Positions 46,901 through 56,562 of a DNA stretch of 64,000 nucleotides are shown piece by piece; within the stretch, counting starts at the first letter, position 1, and every line of letters starts with the position of its first letter. The notes under the pieces were generated by a model, which was given only the letters and a program-made list of their open reading frames with translations, did no database searches and had not been told where the DNA came from. The stretch is from positions 1 through 64,000 of the forward strand of contig NC_015759.1 of the NCBI RefSeq assembly GCF_000219805.1, read 5' to 3'. The stretch comes from Weissella koreensis KACC 15510. Its GTDB lineage: Bacteria; Bacillota; Bacilli; Lactobacillales; Lactobacillaceae. A program made the translations under genes and the position numbers.

Positions 46901-47101
46901 TTATTTACTAACTAATAAAAACCGAACCACCTCATAAATTTTTGAAACTAATGCAATTAGTGTTACAGACATTATGACAGTGAAAAAAAGTGGTCGAATA
47001 TATTGGAGTTTTGGAATTTTTTGTTTTTTACCATACTGATGACGCTTTTGTTCATCATTGAATTTTGTATCAATAACATTACTCAATTCATCTTTTTTCA
47101 T
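46901..47101 (-). CDS. Small single-TM protein, possible Asp4/SecE-like
   Basis: 66 aa. A charged, basic N-terminal 35 residues (DEQKRHQYGKKQKIPKLQY) and one membrane helix (PLFFTVIMSVTLIALVSKIY). It lies inside the operon directly before secA2. Streptococcal loci carry Asp4 (SecE-like) and Asp5 (SecG-like) small membrane subunits of the SecY2 channel; this gene is the only candidate here for such a partner. Sequence alone is too short to prove it. RBS GGAGG upstream. Confidence 0.6.
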   Translation of the reverse strand: MKKDELSNVIDTKFNDEQKRHQYGKKQKIPKLQYIRPLFFTVIMSVTLIALVSKIYEVVRFLLVSK

Positions 47102-47129
47102 CTAAATCCTCCATTCTATTTATAAATAA

Positions 47130-48449
47130 TTAATTTTTAATGCTTAAAAACTGTTTATAATCAGATACCTTAGACGAAGGTCCGTTTTGTTGAATCATTT
47201 TATTGAGACTACTTCTCCATGTATTTTCACTAGACATTATGCTTGCTAAATCGTTGCATAGAGATCTAACATCATAGAAATTCAAGCTTTTATAATTTGA
47301 TGATTTAACTTGGTCCATAGAAAGAATTATCATATTTTGTCGATACGCCTTTTTTAAGACATTATCAACTTTCATACCATCGTTAATATCCAAATAAATA
47401 TCAGCTTTATTCATTTCTGCAGCTAATTTTTTAGGTGCTAACGATGGAATTAAATGTAGATTATTGTATTTATCACCCAAATGCTCTAGTTTAGTACTCA
47501 TATTTGTATAAGCTGCAACGGTAATGTCAAGTTCATTAAATGTATTTAGAATATCTTCTAGTCCATAAAGTCGGTCACTATTTGTTAATATGAATGCCTT
47601 CTTTATGAAGGTGTTTTTCCTTGTAAATTCACCAATATCTGACAAATAATTTAAATTAACTTTTGTTGATACATATTGTGATTCAGCTTGTTTCAAATGG
47701 TCTTCATTATTAAATATAATTTGTTTTAACGCCTTCGGACTGTTTAACTCTGATTCCATATTTCCAGGTATTTTTTCTCCTAATGCTTCTTGCCAAAATA
47801 ATGTTGTATTAGGTTTAACAGCAACTATTTTTGCAATAAATAGCGGATAATTTAACGAGTTAATAAAAATATCATCTGGATTAATTTCTGCTTTTTCTAA
47901 AAAGAAGATAAAGAACTCTGTTAGATTGTTAAATATAATTTTTCTTTCTTTAATAATTAGTTGTATTTTATGTGTAACTAAATTTTCGATGACAACAGCC
48001 TCGCCATCCTTATAGTATTCAGTCAAATAGGGTTTACCTTCTGAAAAAAAGCTAGTGGCATAATGCTTTCCTGAAATATTATAAAAATCTTTTTTAATTA
48101 TTTTTTTAGGATCTCCATTTAAATACCAATCAACCGTATCAACTAATCGGTAACCTTTTTTACTATAATTAACGCTACCGACAACATGTCCCATATTCTC
48201 AATGTTGGCATTACTACCATTAACATGTCGTATATCATAAAATTCCGGAACCTCTACTTGATCAAAGAAAAGTCCTTCTCGTTTTTGATGATCTATTTCC
48301 ATAAAAAACGAAAATGGACTTATAGCATTTTCTGGTAAGTCTCCAGCGTAATGTACAAATAAATTATTTCTAGATATACCTGCAGTCCTTAAAGAATTTA
48401 ATAGTCGTTGTGTCTTTCCATCATAGTAATCAAAAATATTAATTTTCAT
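47130..48449 (-). CDS. gtfB: GtfB, co-factor of SRR O-GlcNAc transferase
   Basis: 439 aa from ATG 48449 (GAGG box upstream, 11-nt overlap with gtfA). GT-B fold like GtfA but lacking the E-x7-E active motif. Family knowledge: GtfB binds the acceptor Ser-rich region and activates GtfA in a heterodimer or heterotetramer. Recognisable: IFDYYDGKTQRLLNSLRTAG, FVHYAGDLPENAISPF, PEFYDIRHVNGSNANI, AFILTNSDRLYGLEDI, KADIYLDINDGMKV. Gene order and overlap with gtfA support the call. Confidence 0.85.
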   Translation of the reverse strand: MKINIFDYYDGKTQRLLNSLRTAGISRNNLFVHYAGDLPENAISPFSFFMEIDHQKREGLFFDQVEVPEFYDIRHVNGSNANIENMGHVVGSVNYSKKGYRLVDTVDWYLNGDPKKIIKKDFYNISGKHYATSFFSEGKPYLTEYYKDGEAVVIENLVTHKIQLIIKERKIIFNNLTEFFIFFLEKAEINPDDIFINSLNYPLFIAKIVAVKPNTTLFWQEALGEKIPGNMESELNSPKALKQIIFNNEDHLKQAESQYVSTKVNLNYLSDIGEFTRKNTFIKKAFILTNSDRLYGLEDILNTFNELDITVAAYTNMSTKLEHLGDKYNNLHLIPSLAPKKLAAEMNKADIYLDINDGMKVDNVLKKAYRQNMIILSMDQVKSSNYKSLNFYDVRSLCNDLASIMSSENTWRSSLNKMIQQNGPSSKVSDYKQFLSIKN

Positions 48450-49920
48450 CGCCAACCTCACGTTTTAATCCTAGTAATGCACCCCACTGCTCAGATACAT
48501 TGTTTTTTAAATATTGTTTTGCCTTTTTGCGAGCAACACTTCTACCAGATATTTCCAGCTTATTACTATAGAAATCTAAAATGGCTTGCTCCAAATTAAT
48601 ATCTAATTCTTCAATTTCAGTCCTAGGATAGAGCACTCCATTTTGATCATTCATAATAAATTCTCGATTACCATAATCAACATCAACACCAATAATTGGC
48701 AAAGATTCTGAAATCGCTTCTAGCAGTGACAAACCAAATCCCTCCGATGTTGATGCTGAAATATATGCACCATATTGACCATAAATACCATTCATTTTTT
48801 TATGTCCTAACAAATGAACATAGTTATTAGCATCTAAATCATCAATGATATTCTGGATTAAGTTTCGTTCACCACCTTCTCCATAAATATCTAAACTTAA
48901 ATCTGGTAATATTGATTTTGCTTTCACAACTGCTTTCACAATTACATCAATATGCTTTTCTCTAGCTAAACGACTTGCTGTGACCATTCGATACGGATCA
49001 TATTTTCGATTATTTATAATATTGTCAACATACCCAACAGGAATAGTTACGACATTTGTTTTGTGTTTTAATTGGCCTCGTAAAACTTGGTTTTGCCTCT
49101 CCGTTGATACAATAATACTGTCAAAATATTCTGCATGATCGAAAACATATTGATAATTATTGTTCCATAGAATATGGTGGCTATCTGATAAAGGCTCATT
49201 ATAATGTTCAGCATGTACTACTGACATTAATCGTGCTTTATTAGCTAGTTTAGGCAATAGGCCTTCAACAACATCTAATCCGCGATCAATTAAAATAACA
49301 TCATCTGTTTTTAATTGAAGCTTATCGAAGAGCTCTTGGTAGAATTCATACTTTCCATAAAGAATTTTCCCATCAATAAATGTCATTGATATTTGGCCCT
49401 TTTCATAATATTGTTCAAATGCTTGCTTACCATCATTTTTGAAAAAAACTCTTCGAACTAAAACACCTTTTTGATATTCTTCAAAATTATTTAAAGAATC
49501 ATCATAGTGATAGACTCGAATTAAAACGCTGTTCTCCACATAATCAATTCGATCAATCATGCCTGATTTCAATAACCAAATTTTATATTCTGTATTTTTA
49601 TTTTTTAATTTAATTCGAATTGATTCATTATTTTTATGAATAATTTCATATTCATCAAGAATGGTGGTCAAAAAGTCTTCAACTCGGTATGTTGATTCAT
49701 TATTTCTACGTTCACTTAAATAGTTGTAGATAGATAATATTTTATTTTTAGGAAATTCCATCAAATCTGTATATATAACAATATTTTTAGATATATAATT
49801 CAAATATATGTAATAGTCATCTGCCTTAAGTTCTTCTAAAAGTTCACGCCGATATTTTTGGGCATACTCTACGCCGCTTGATGCAAAACCAATTCCTTTA
49901 TTCACACTAAAAATTCTCAT
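48439..49920 (-). CDS. gtfA: GtfA, SRR O-GlcNAc transferase
   Basis: 493 aa. First gene of the SRR operon. GT4-type retaining transferase that puts the first GlcNAc on serines of the repeats: N-terminal NKGIGFASSGVEYAQKYR, extended-finger beta region (150-210), VVHAEHYNE (donor side), TASRLAREKHID, and the E-x7-E motif in STSEGFGLSLLEA at about 415-427. RBS TTGGAG. A transcript starting here would run through to the adhesin without a visible terminator. Confidence 0.92.
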   Translation of the reverse strand: MRIFSVNKGIGFASSGVEYAQKYRRELLEELKADDYYIYLNYISKNIVIYTDLMEFPKNKILSIYNYLSERRNNESTYRVEDFLTTILDEYEIIHKNNESIRIKLKNKNTEYKIWLLKSGMIDRIDYVENSVLIRVYHYDDSLNNFEEYQKGVLVRRVFFKNDGKQAFEQYYEKGQISMTFIDGKILYGKYEFYQELFDKLQLKTDDVILIDRGLDVVEGLLPKLANKARLMSVVHAEHYNEPLSDSHHILWNNNYQYVFDHAEYFDSIIVSTERQNQVLRGQLKHKTNVVTIPVGYVDNIINNRKYDPYRMVTASRLAREKHIDVIVKAVVKAKSILPDLSLDIYGEGGERNLIQNIIDDLDANNYVHLLGHKKMNGIYGQYGAYISASTSEGFGLSLLEAISESLPIIGVDVDYGNREFIMNDQNGVLYPRTEIEELDINLEQAILDFYSNKLEISGRSVARKKAKQYLKNNVSEQWGALLGLKREVGDEN

Positions 49921-50762
49921 TACTTATTCTCCAAACAATCATAAATAATTCTTTTTTATGATTATGTTTTTTCGTTAATTAATATATATTCATGGTTATA
50001 AATCTTATATTCCTAGAATTATTTTCTACGACACTTCTGTATTAAATACTCTTATTTGTATATAAATTAACGTTGTGTATTAGCTTTCTAACTCCATGTT
50101 AATCTTTTATTTAATACTAATTACCCGTACCATAAACACCTCCTCCATTTATTTAAAAAATTCAGATTAACTCTACACATTCACTTCCTTAACGTCTTTT
50201 AAATATTAACAAATAGTCAAATTCATAACGTAACTAATGTTACTTACTTCACAGCAAGATAAAAAATGTGGTAATTTAAAAACAAATAAAGCGCACAAAA
50301 AAATATTTTTGTGCGCTTTATTTGTTTTTAAATTATTGTAATTGTAATGTTTTAAAATAAAAAACTATGAATACAAACCTTATAATACCGCATTAATTAT
50401 TCATCATTTCGGTTATAAATACAGTTAAAAAATCAGTATTATTTAGTTATTTTTATGTAAAAACCATCTATTAACTATTTAAAATACTGTTATATATTAA
50501 TTTGAAGATACATCATCTAATTTTTTAATTATTAGCATAAATTAAAAAACATAAATATTTGTTCAAGTAATACGTTTTAAATATCTATATTTATAAAAAT
50601 AAGCATATGTTTTTTATCATTAAAAAGCAATAAAATATATTATAATTAAGATCGCTGAAAATATTGAATACATTTATTTAAAATAATGTGAAATAAATAA
50701 TTTGACAATTCACTTATAACTTATTATACTAAGTAAAATTTAATTAACTTATACCTTTAATC
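49921..50762. other. Gene-free divergent region
   Basis: About 840 bp between two divergent transcription units. AT-rich and no ORF of note. Apart from the hairpin at 50273-50334 I see only promoter-like sequence near both ends. Confidence 0.45.
50273..50334. repeat. 29-bp perfect inverted repeat hairpin
   Basis: 50273-50301 is the exact reverse complement of 50306-50334, with a 4-nt loop. Its core GCGCAC/GTGCGC is flanked by A/T runs, so it looks like an intrinsic terminator in both directions, but no gene ends here. Confidence 0.8.
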
Positions 50763-50857
50763 TAGTCCGAGAGGCTTGAAAGGAATCCATAAAAGCGACT
50801 TATCACTAGCCAATTTCATGAGGCCTTCTTTTCCTTGAGGATTAGAGGGCCTTTTTT
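50763..50857 (+). promoter_or_regulatory. PyrR-dependent attenuator leader of uracil permease
   Basis: AGTCCGAGAGGCTTGAAAGG at about 50764-50783 matches the PyrR-binding loop (ARUCCNGNGAGGYU). A terminator hairpin AGGCC...GGGCCT plus T6 ends just before the gene. UMP/UTP-bound PyrR should favour termination. Confidence 0.85.
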
Positions 50858-50871
50858 AGGAGATGTTACGT

Positions 50872-52134
50872 ATGCATAACACAAATATTGTTCTTGGAAT
50901 CCATGATCGCCCAACTCCCTTGCGTTGGTTAGGCTTATCTTTTCAACATCTCTTTGCGATGTTTGGATCAACAGTCTTAGTCCCCATTTTAGTTGGTTTA
51001 AATCCTGGAATTGCATTATTCAGTTCCGGTGTTGGAACTTTAATGCATATTCTAGTAACTAAAGGTAAAATTCCCTCATATATGAGTTCGAGTTTTGCAT
51101 TCATTACCCCTATGGTAGCTTTGATGCAATCTACAGGTTATCCCGCAGTTGCGCAAGGAACAATTGCCGTTGGTATTGTTTACTTAATCACTGCATTATT
51201 AGTTAGTCAAATTGGGACTAATTGGATTGATAAAGCCTTACCTCCAGTAGTTGTAGGCCCAATTATTATGGTTATTGGCTTATCCTTAGCCGGAACAGCC
51301 GGACAAAATGCGACCATGAATCACGGTCATTATGATCTTCGTTTCTTTATCATCGCTTTTGTCACCCTCTTTGTAACAATTGCATGTAATATGTTGCTGC
51401 GGGGCTTTGCAAGTCAAATTTCAATTTTAATTGGGGTTGTTACCGGTTATCTGCTATCGATTACCTTAGGTTTGGTTGATTTTTCTAGTATAATTCGAAC
51501 CCCGTGGCTCCAAGCCCCCGCTTTTGAAATTCCATTTATTGCATATCAACCGCATATTTATTGGGATGCCATTTTAGGAATGGCTCCTATCGCTTTTGTA
51601 ACCATGACTGAACATATGGGCCATATCGTCGTACTAAATGAATTAACGGGTGAACAATTTTTAAAAGATCCTGGTCTTCATCGTACTTTGGCCGGAGATG
51701 GGGTAGCCTCCATGGTTGCCGGATTAATTGGTGGCCCAGCGATTACTTCATATGGTGAAAACATCGGTGTAATGGCTTTAAATAAAATTTATAGTATCTA
51801 CGTCGTAATTGGTGCTGCAATTTTGGCAATGCTGTTTGGCTTTGTTGGTAAGTTAAGTGCTGTGATTCAAAGTATTCCCTTACCAGTTATTGGTGGGATT
51901 AGTTTCTTATTGTTTGGAGTAATTGCTTCAAGTGGCTTACGCATCTTAATTGATAATCAAATTGATCTTAATCGAAATAGAAATTTAATGATTACGTCCT
52001 CAATTTTAGTTATTGGAATCGGGAATGCCTTCTTGCAAATTGGTGATTTTCAGTTTTCCGGAGTTGCGGTTGCTACAATCGTTGGAATTGGTTTAAATTT
52101 GGTACTGCCACAAAAAGCTGCAAGTGAACTTTAA
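50872..52134 (+). CDS. pyrP: Uracil permease (NCS2 family)
   Basis: 420 aa; ATG 50872 is chosen because GGAG abuts the other ATG (50863) with no spacer but is 9 nt from this one. Fourteen-helix UraA fold. Signatures: LSFQHLFAMFGSTVLVPIL, TMTEHMGHIVVLNELTG (substrate Glu), and GGPAITSYGENIGVMAL (second substrate Glu). H+-driven uracil uptake for pyrimidine salvage; the PyrR leader couples expression to UMP level. Confidence 0.93.
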   Translation: MHNTNIVLGIHDRPTPLRWLGLSFQHLFAMFGSTVLVPILVGLNPGIALFSSGVGTLMHILVTKGKIPSYMSSSFAFITPMVALMQSTGYPAVAQGTIAVGIVYLITALLVSQIGTNWIDKALPPVVVGPIIMVIGLSLAGTAGQNATMNHGHYDLRFFIIAFVTLFVTIACNMLLRGFASQISILIGVVTGYLLSITLGLVDFSSIIRTPWLQAPAFEIPFIAYQPHIYWDAILGMAPIAFVTMTEHMGHIVVLNELTGEQFLKDPGLHRTLAGDGVASMVAGLIGGPAITSYGENIGVMALNKIYSIYVVIGAAILAMLFGFVGKLSAVIQSIPLPVIGGISFLLFGVIASSGLRILIDNQIDLNRNRNLMITSSILVIGIGNAFLQIGDFQFSGVAVATIVGIGLNLVLPQKAASEL

Positions 52135-52186
52135 ATTAAAAAAATTTACCTAAATATATTAAGTTTGAAATAATTAAATATAAAAT

Positions 52187-52246
52187 AAAACCAGTTAATA
52201 GGAAAAATATGCTGAATTACAACATATTGTCTATTAACTGGTTTTT
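52187..52246. terminator. Bidirectional terminator between pyrP and copA
   Basis: AAAACCAGTTAATAG (52187-52201) pairs with CTATTAACTGGTTTT (52231-52245); an inner AATATG/CATATT arm extends it. T-runs on both sides. Confidence 0.85.
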
Positions 52247-52296
52247 ACTTTTTCAGTAAATTAATCTTATACATTTTTGGATTAAATAATCTAAAT

Positions 52297-54216
52297 TTAC
52301 TTTATTTTAACCCGATTCAATAGCAATGAATTAAAGACAACCGAAATGGAACTAAAGGCCATAGCCAATCCAGCTAATTCAGGACTTAAGGTTAAACCAT
52401 AAATACTAAACAAACCAGCAGCAATGGGAATTCCAATAATATTATAGATAAAAGCCCAAAATAAGTTAGCTTTAATCTTATGAAAAGTCTTTTTACTAAT
52501 ATCTATTGCCCGAGTTACATCCCTTAGATCATTTTTAACTAAGACAATATCTCCTGAATCAATTGCAATATCAGAACCAGATCCCATCGCAATTCCTAAA
52601 TCAGCTGTTGTTAAAGCAGGTGCATCATTGATCCCATCACCAACAAAAGCCACAGTTCCATTTTGTTTCAATCGTTTAATTTGTTCCGCTTTCTCAGTCG
52701 GCAAAACATTTGCAATGACTTGCTCTATTCCCACAGATTTTCCTATAGAATCAGCTACACCCTGGTTGTCACCTGTTAACATAACAGGCTGAATACCTTG
52801 ACTTTTTAACATTTCAATAGCATTTTGGGAAGTAGTTTTGGGGATATCTTGAATTGCTATTAATCCAATAACCATTTTATTTACTATCAAATAAACCACC
52901 GTTTTAGCAGCATCTTCTAGTTTCATGGCTTGTGTTTTTTGATTTTCAGTAATTTTGGTATCATCAGTTATAATTTTATAATTTCCCAATAAAACAAACT
53001 GACCTTGAACCTCTCCAATAGCACCTTTTCCTTCAAGTGCTTTGAAATTAGTTACATCTAGTGGTAACACATCTTCTTCTTGGCTAGCATCTAAAACAGC
53101 TTTAGCAAGCGGGTGTTCAGATAAATTTTCCAAGCTAGCAGCCAATCGTAAAATATTCTTTCGATCTGATCCGATTACATCTGTCACTAAAGGATGACCT
53201 TGAGTAATAGTTCCAGTTTTATCAAAGACAACCGTCTTAAGCTGTTCGGCGATTTCAAGAACGTCACCATTTTTAATTAAGATTCCCATTTTAGCACTTC
53301 GCCCCGTTCCAACCATTAATGCAGTTGGTGTAGCTAGGCCTAAAGCACAAGGACAGGCAATCACGATTACCGCAACGGCATAACTTAAAGCTTGACCTAC
53401 TGGTAGTTGTAGAAAAATATACCAAATTAAAAAGGTGATAATAGCAATAATTAAAACAATAGGTACAAAAATATCAGATATTTTATCAGTTAATTTTTGT
53501 ATTGGAGCACGACTAACTTGAGCCTTTTTAACCACATCAACTATTTGCTGAAGCATAGTTTCATTTTCAGTTTTTGTTACTTTAATGACTAAATTTCCAT
53601 TAGTATTGATCGTAGCACCAATAACCTGGTCACTAATATTTTTTTCCACTGGTAAACTTTCTCCAGTAATAGCAGCTTCATCAACGCTTGAATGCCCATC
53701 AATAACGACTCCATCAATTGGAATCTTTTCACCAGGACGAATTAATACTTGATCATTTAGCTTAATTTCAGCTAAAGGTAACCGAACATATTGTTCATTA
53801 CGCCAAACTTCTGCGTCATTGGCTTGAAGATTTAATAATTTTTCCGTTGCATTGGCAGCTTGATGTCGCATGCGTTCTTCAAAGACTTGTCCTAACAAAA
53901 CAAAAGTTGTCACAACAGCTGCACTTTCAAAATAAACCGGCTGGTTAACGACCATCGCATAGATACTATAAAAATAAGCAGTTGCTGTCCCAACGGCAAC
54001 TAAAGTGTCCATATTGGCATGATGCTTCTTAAATGATGCCCAAGCACTCTTCCAAAAAGGTTGCGCGGACAAAAACATAACAAGAGTAGTTAACAGAAAG
54101 GCCATCAAGGTATGACCAGGTAATACCCAACCAAGAGGCATTAAGATCATTTCTATTAATAACGGTATAGTCAAAACCAAAGAGATGATAAACCGTTTAG
54201 TGATACTTAGACGCAT
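52297..54216 (-). CDS. copA: Cu(I)-exporting P1B ATPase CopA-like
   Basis: 639 aa. Starts straight with membrane helices and lacks an N-terminal HMA domain. TGES at about 185-188, CPC in [14 protein letters not shown] at 288-290, DKTGT at 332-336, [10 protein letters not shown] near 545. The last helices carry YNIIG (Tyr-Asn) and [13 protein letters not shown] (Met, Ser-Ser), the Cu(I) pattern of P1B-1 ATPases. It exports copper from the cytosol. Third gene of the operon behind copY and a cupredoxin-type protein. Confidence 0.92.
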   Translation of the reverse strand: MRLSITKRFIISLVLTIPLLIEMILMPLGWVLPGHTLMAFLLTTLVMFLSAQPFWKSAWASFKKHHANMDTLVAVGTATAYFYSIYAMVVNQPVYFESAAVVTTFVLLGQVFEERMRHQAANATEKLLNLQANDAEVWRNEQYVRLPLAEIKLNDQVLIRPGEKIPIDGVVIDGHSSVDEAAITGESLPVEKNISDQVIGATINTNGNLVIKVTKTENETMLQQIVDVVKKAQVSRAPIQKLTDKISDIFVPIVLIIAIITFLIWYIFLQLPVGQALSYAVAVIVIACPCALGLATPTALMVGTGRSAKMGILIKNGDVLEIAEQLKTVVFDKTGTITQGHPLVTDVIGSDRKNILRLAASLENLSEHPLAKAVLDASQEEDVLPLDVTNFKALEGKGAIGEVQGQFVLLGNYKIITDDTKITENQKTQAMKLEDAAKTVVYLIVNKMVIGLIAIQDIPKTTSQNAIEMLKSQGIQPVMLTGDNQGVADSIGKSVGIEQVIANVLPTEKAEQIKRLKQNGTVAFVGDGINDAPALTTADLGIAMGSGSDIAIDSGDIVLVKNDLRDVTRAIDISKKTFHKIKANLFWAFIYNIIGIPIAAGLFSIYGLTLSPELAGLAMAFSSISVVFNSLLLNRVKIK

Positions 54217-54235
54217 GATAAAACCTTTCTATTAA

Positions 54236-54607
54236 TTACTTAACAATTAATTTTCCATGAAACATATTCATACCGCAAGCCCATGCATATTCACCGGCTT
54301 GATCCGTATTAACAGTGACTGAAGTGGTTTCATCTTGTGGTAAAGCCTGATTAATACCAAAATCAGGGAAAACGACATGATCCAAACAACTTGATCCATC
54401 AATTTTTGTAAAACGTAGCTCAGTCGGCATACCTTTCTTAACGATCACTTGTTCGGGTGAATAACCACCATCAACTTTAATATTAACAATTTGCTTTTCT
54501 TGTTCCATCGTAGCCTCCTCTGTTTCGACTTGATGTTTACCAAAGAACCACCAAGTAATTAATGCAATTAAAACAATACCAATGCTTAAAATAATCATTT
54601 GGGTCAT
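54236..54607 (-). CDS. Membrane-anchored cupredoxin-like copper protein
   Basis: 123 aa. One N-terminal membrane anchor (IILSIGIVLIALITWWFFG), then an outward cupredoxin-like domain. Probable copper ligands: Cys and His in SSCLDHVVF, then Cys, Met and His in ACGMNMFHG. Such proteins between copY and copA occur in lactobacilli and are thought to hold copper outside the membrane, possibly on its way from CopA. RBS GGAG. Confidence 0.85.
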   Translation of the reverse strand: MTQMIILSIGIVLIALITWWFFGKHQVETEEATMEQEKQIVNIKVDGGYSPEQVIVKKGMPTELRFTKIDGSSCLDHVVFPDFGINQALPQDETTSVTVNTDQAGEYAWACGMNMFHGKLIVK

Positions 54608-54636
54608 AAAACGCTCCTTTTATCTAATTTTAGAAA

Positions 54637-55068
54637 TTAATTATGTTCGCATTGTTGCGGTAAACAATGGCACTCCACTTCCTCAGGAGCATCTGGTAAC
54701 CGTTTCATTAAAACATTCATCATATTTTTAATATCATTTTGACTTAATGGTACAGTTTCGACTAATTTGGTAATAGCAGCTCCTTTATGATGATCACAAA
54801 ATTGGTCAAACATATCTTGAGTATATTGGTCCGTAATTTCATGCTCAGTAACTGTGGGTGTATAGATTAATTGCTTCCCATTACGAATAGTATTTAAAAT
54901 ATTTTTTTTAACAAGACGCCCTAATAATGTCTTAATGGTTGATTCCGACCAAGTTTGAGATTGCTGTAATATATCAATTAATTCTCGACTACGAATTTCA
55001 CCTTGCGCCCAGATTACATGCATAACAGATAATTCAGCAGATGACATAGGTATAGTTGCTTGCTCCAT
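54637..55068 (-). CDS. copY: CopY copper-responsive repressor
   Basis: 143 aa. Residues 1-75 are a BlaI/CopY winged helix (SSAELSVMHVIWAQGEIRSRE; ESTIKTLLGRLVKKNIL). The C-terminal metal hook is CHCLPQQC (about 133-140); the usual CxCx4CxC lacks its last Cys (ends CEHN), so the zinc/copper switch may use His instead. Known role: zinc-CopY represses, copper releases. First gene of the operon; two cop boxes lie upstream. Confidence 0.92.
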   Translation of the reverse strand: MEQATIPMSSAELSVMHVIWAQGEIRSRELIDILQQSQTWSESTIKTLLGRLVKKNILNTIRNGKQLIYTPTVTEHEITDQYTQDMFDQFCDHHKGAAITKLVETVPLSQNDIKNMMNVLMKRLPDAPEEVECHCLPQQCEHN

Positions 55069-55091
55069 ATAAAACCTCCTTTTCGTTTTGG

Positions 55092-55138
55092 GTTTACATT
55101 TGTAAACAAAGTATAAATCAATCGTTTACAAATGTCAA
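55092..55138 (-). promoter_or_regulatory. Two cop boxes and promoter of copY operon
   Basis: Box 1 GTTTACATTTGTAAAC (55092-55107) and box 2 GTTTACAAATGTCA (55124-55137) fit the CopY box TACANNTGTA (box 2 with one change). On the minus strand -35 TTGACA (55138-55133), 17 nt, -10 TATACT; box 2 covers the -35, box 1 lies after the -10. Confidence 0.88.
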
Positions 55139-55188
55139 TTATCATGTTGATTTCATCTCTATACCTAGTTTTTTAATCTTTGTTAAAT

Positions 55189-55220
55189 AAAAAACCAACC
55201 AATGATTTAGTTGGTTTTTT
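55189..55220. terminator. Terminator-like hairpin in divergent region
   Basis: AAAAAACCAAC/GTTGGTTTTTT stem, 10-nt loop. It lies between the divergent copY and Crp-like promoters, where no gene ends, so its role is unclear. Confidence 0.6.
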
Positions 55221-55499
55221 ATTTAATTAACTTTTTTTAAAATACGAATTCTTATTAAGAAGTGACATATCTTTGACCATTATTAATATTTTATATTATG
55301 ATGCAGTTTTTTTAAAGATCCATTACTACCATGAATCTTTTAAATTATATTTTGTCTTCAGCACTTAATAAAAAACGCATTTAATATTATTAAACTTAAT
55401 ATGATTTGTTATAAACATTTAATAATGTTTTAATTTGTTTGAAAGCGTATTCTTAAAAATATGAATTTTTTTATTATATTACTTTACTGGAGGTTTACA

Positions 55500-56174
55500 A
55501 TGGATATAAATAGTATTGAATATTTATTGAATTTCCTTAAACATAAAGGGGTTCCAATAATTACAAAAAAACGTCATACATATTTGACTTATCACGGATT
55601 TGAAGAAAACATCACCTATATTTTAAAGAAGGGAGTCATTAAAAATTCAATCATTTTACAAGACGGTCGAGAATTTAACATTTCATACATGACAAAGCCC
55701 AATGTGGTAAACCTATTACGGGATGATGAAATATCCAAAGATAATGATCAACCATTCAACATCCGAATTGAATCTGATGTTGCAGAGTTTTATAAGATGG
55801 ATCGCATAGATTTTTGGAATATGGTTAATAATGATGAAAAATTAAGAACTTATGTCAGTGAATATTATAAGAATAAGCTTTCTCAAAATATTACTCATCT
55901 CCAAATGATTGCTATGAATGGAAAATCAGGAGCAGTATGCGCTTTCATATATGAATTAACCAATCTTTTTGGAAAACATTTATCCGATCAAAAAGATGTT
56001 TATATTGACTTTATAGTAACCAACGAGGATATTGCAAGTTTTTGTGGCATAAATTCACAATCCTCTGTTAACCGTATTTTAACGACATTAAGGCAACAAA
56101 AAATTATCGATATCAAAAATCATCATATTATCATTAAAGATATGGAACATTTGTTAGATATTGTGGCAATGTAA
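55500..56174 (+). CDS. Crp/Fnr-family regulator, second of a pair
   Basis: 224 aa from ATG 55500 (TGGAGG 9 nt upstream; 13 further codons upstream have no RBS). cNMP-binding-type barrel at about 25-115 (NITYILKKGVIKNSIILQDG), dimer helix, winged HTH near 175-215 (NEDIASFCGINSQSSVNRIL) and C-terminal HHIIIKDMEHL. Clearly paralogous to the 33121-33819 protein. The two copies bracket the SRR operon and the permease and copper genes. It stands alone with an extended AT-rich upstream region. Confidence 0.75.
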   Translation: MDINSIEYLLNFLKHKGVPIITKKRHTYLTYHGFEENITYILKKGVIKNSIILQDGREFNISYMTKPNVVNLLRDDEISKDNDQPFNIRIESDVAEFYKMDRIDFWNMVNNDEKLRTYVSEYYKNKLSQNITHLQMIAMNGKSGAVCAFIYELTNLFGKHLSDQKDVYIDFIVTNEDIASFCGINSQSSVNRILTTLRQQKIIDIKNHHIIIKDMEHLLDIVAM

Positions 56175-56562
56175 TTTTAATAGGTTCGTTTGAATCCACT
56201 CTGTTAATTACACTTCTTTTTTTGATGAAAAAATCTTTAATATTAGATTCAAAATTATAACTATATTTTTATAATACCATACTACTTTTGTTTTTGACTA
56301 TTATATTTTTTGCTTAAAATCAACATTTTAATTTTTTAGCTTAACTATATTAACTTAAATATAACCTATTCATCACTTTTTAATGATTTATTAAAGCTAT
56401 TCTGGCTTATAAAACATACTTAAAATGAAAATTATTTTTGTTAAACTAACTACTGAATTTATTATAAAAAATTAAAAACCTCACAATTTAGCTTTAAGCC
56501 AATTAATGAGGTTTAAATAAACATTATCTGCTTATAGATAGTGTTTTTTATTTTAAAAAAAT
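56175..56562. terminator. Gene-free region with two terminators
   Basis: At 56474-56516 AAACCTCA/TGAGGTTT closes pepV on the minus strand. At 56521-56551 ACATTATCT/AGATAGTGT plus T6 acts on the plus strand, probably for readthrough from the Crp-like gene. The rest is AT-rich with nothing visible. Confidence 0.65.
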
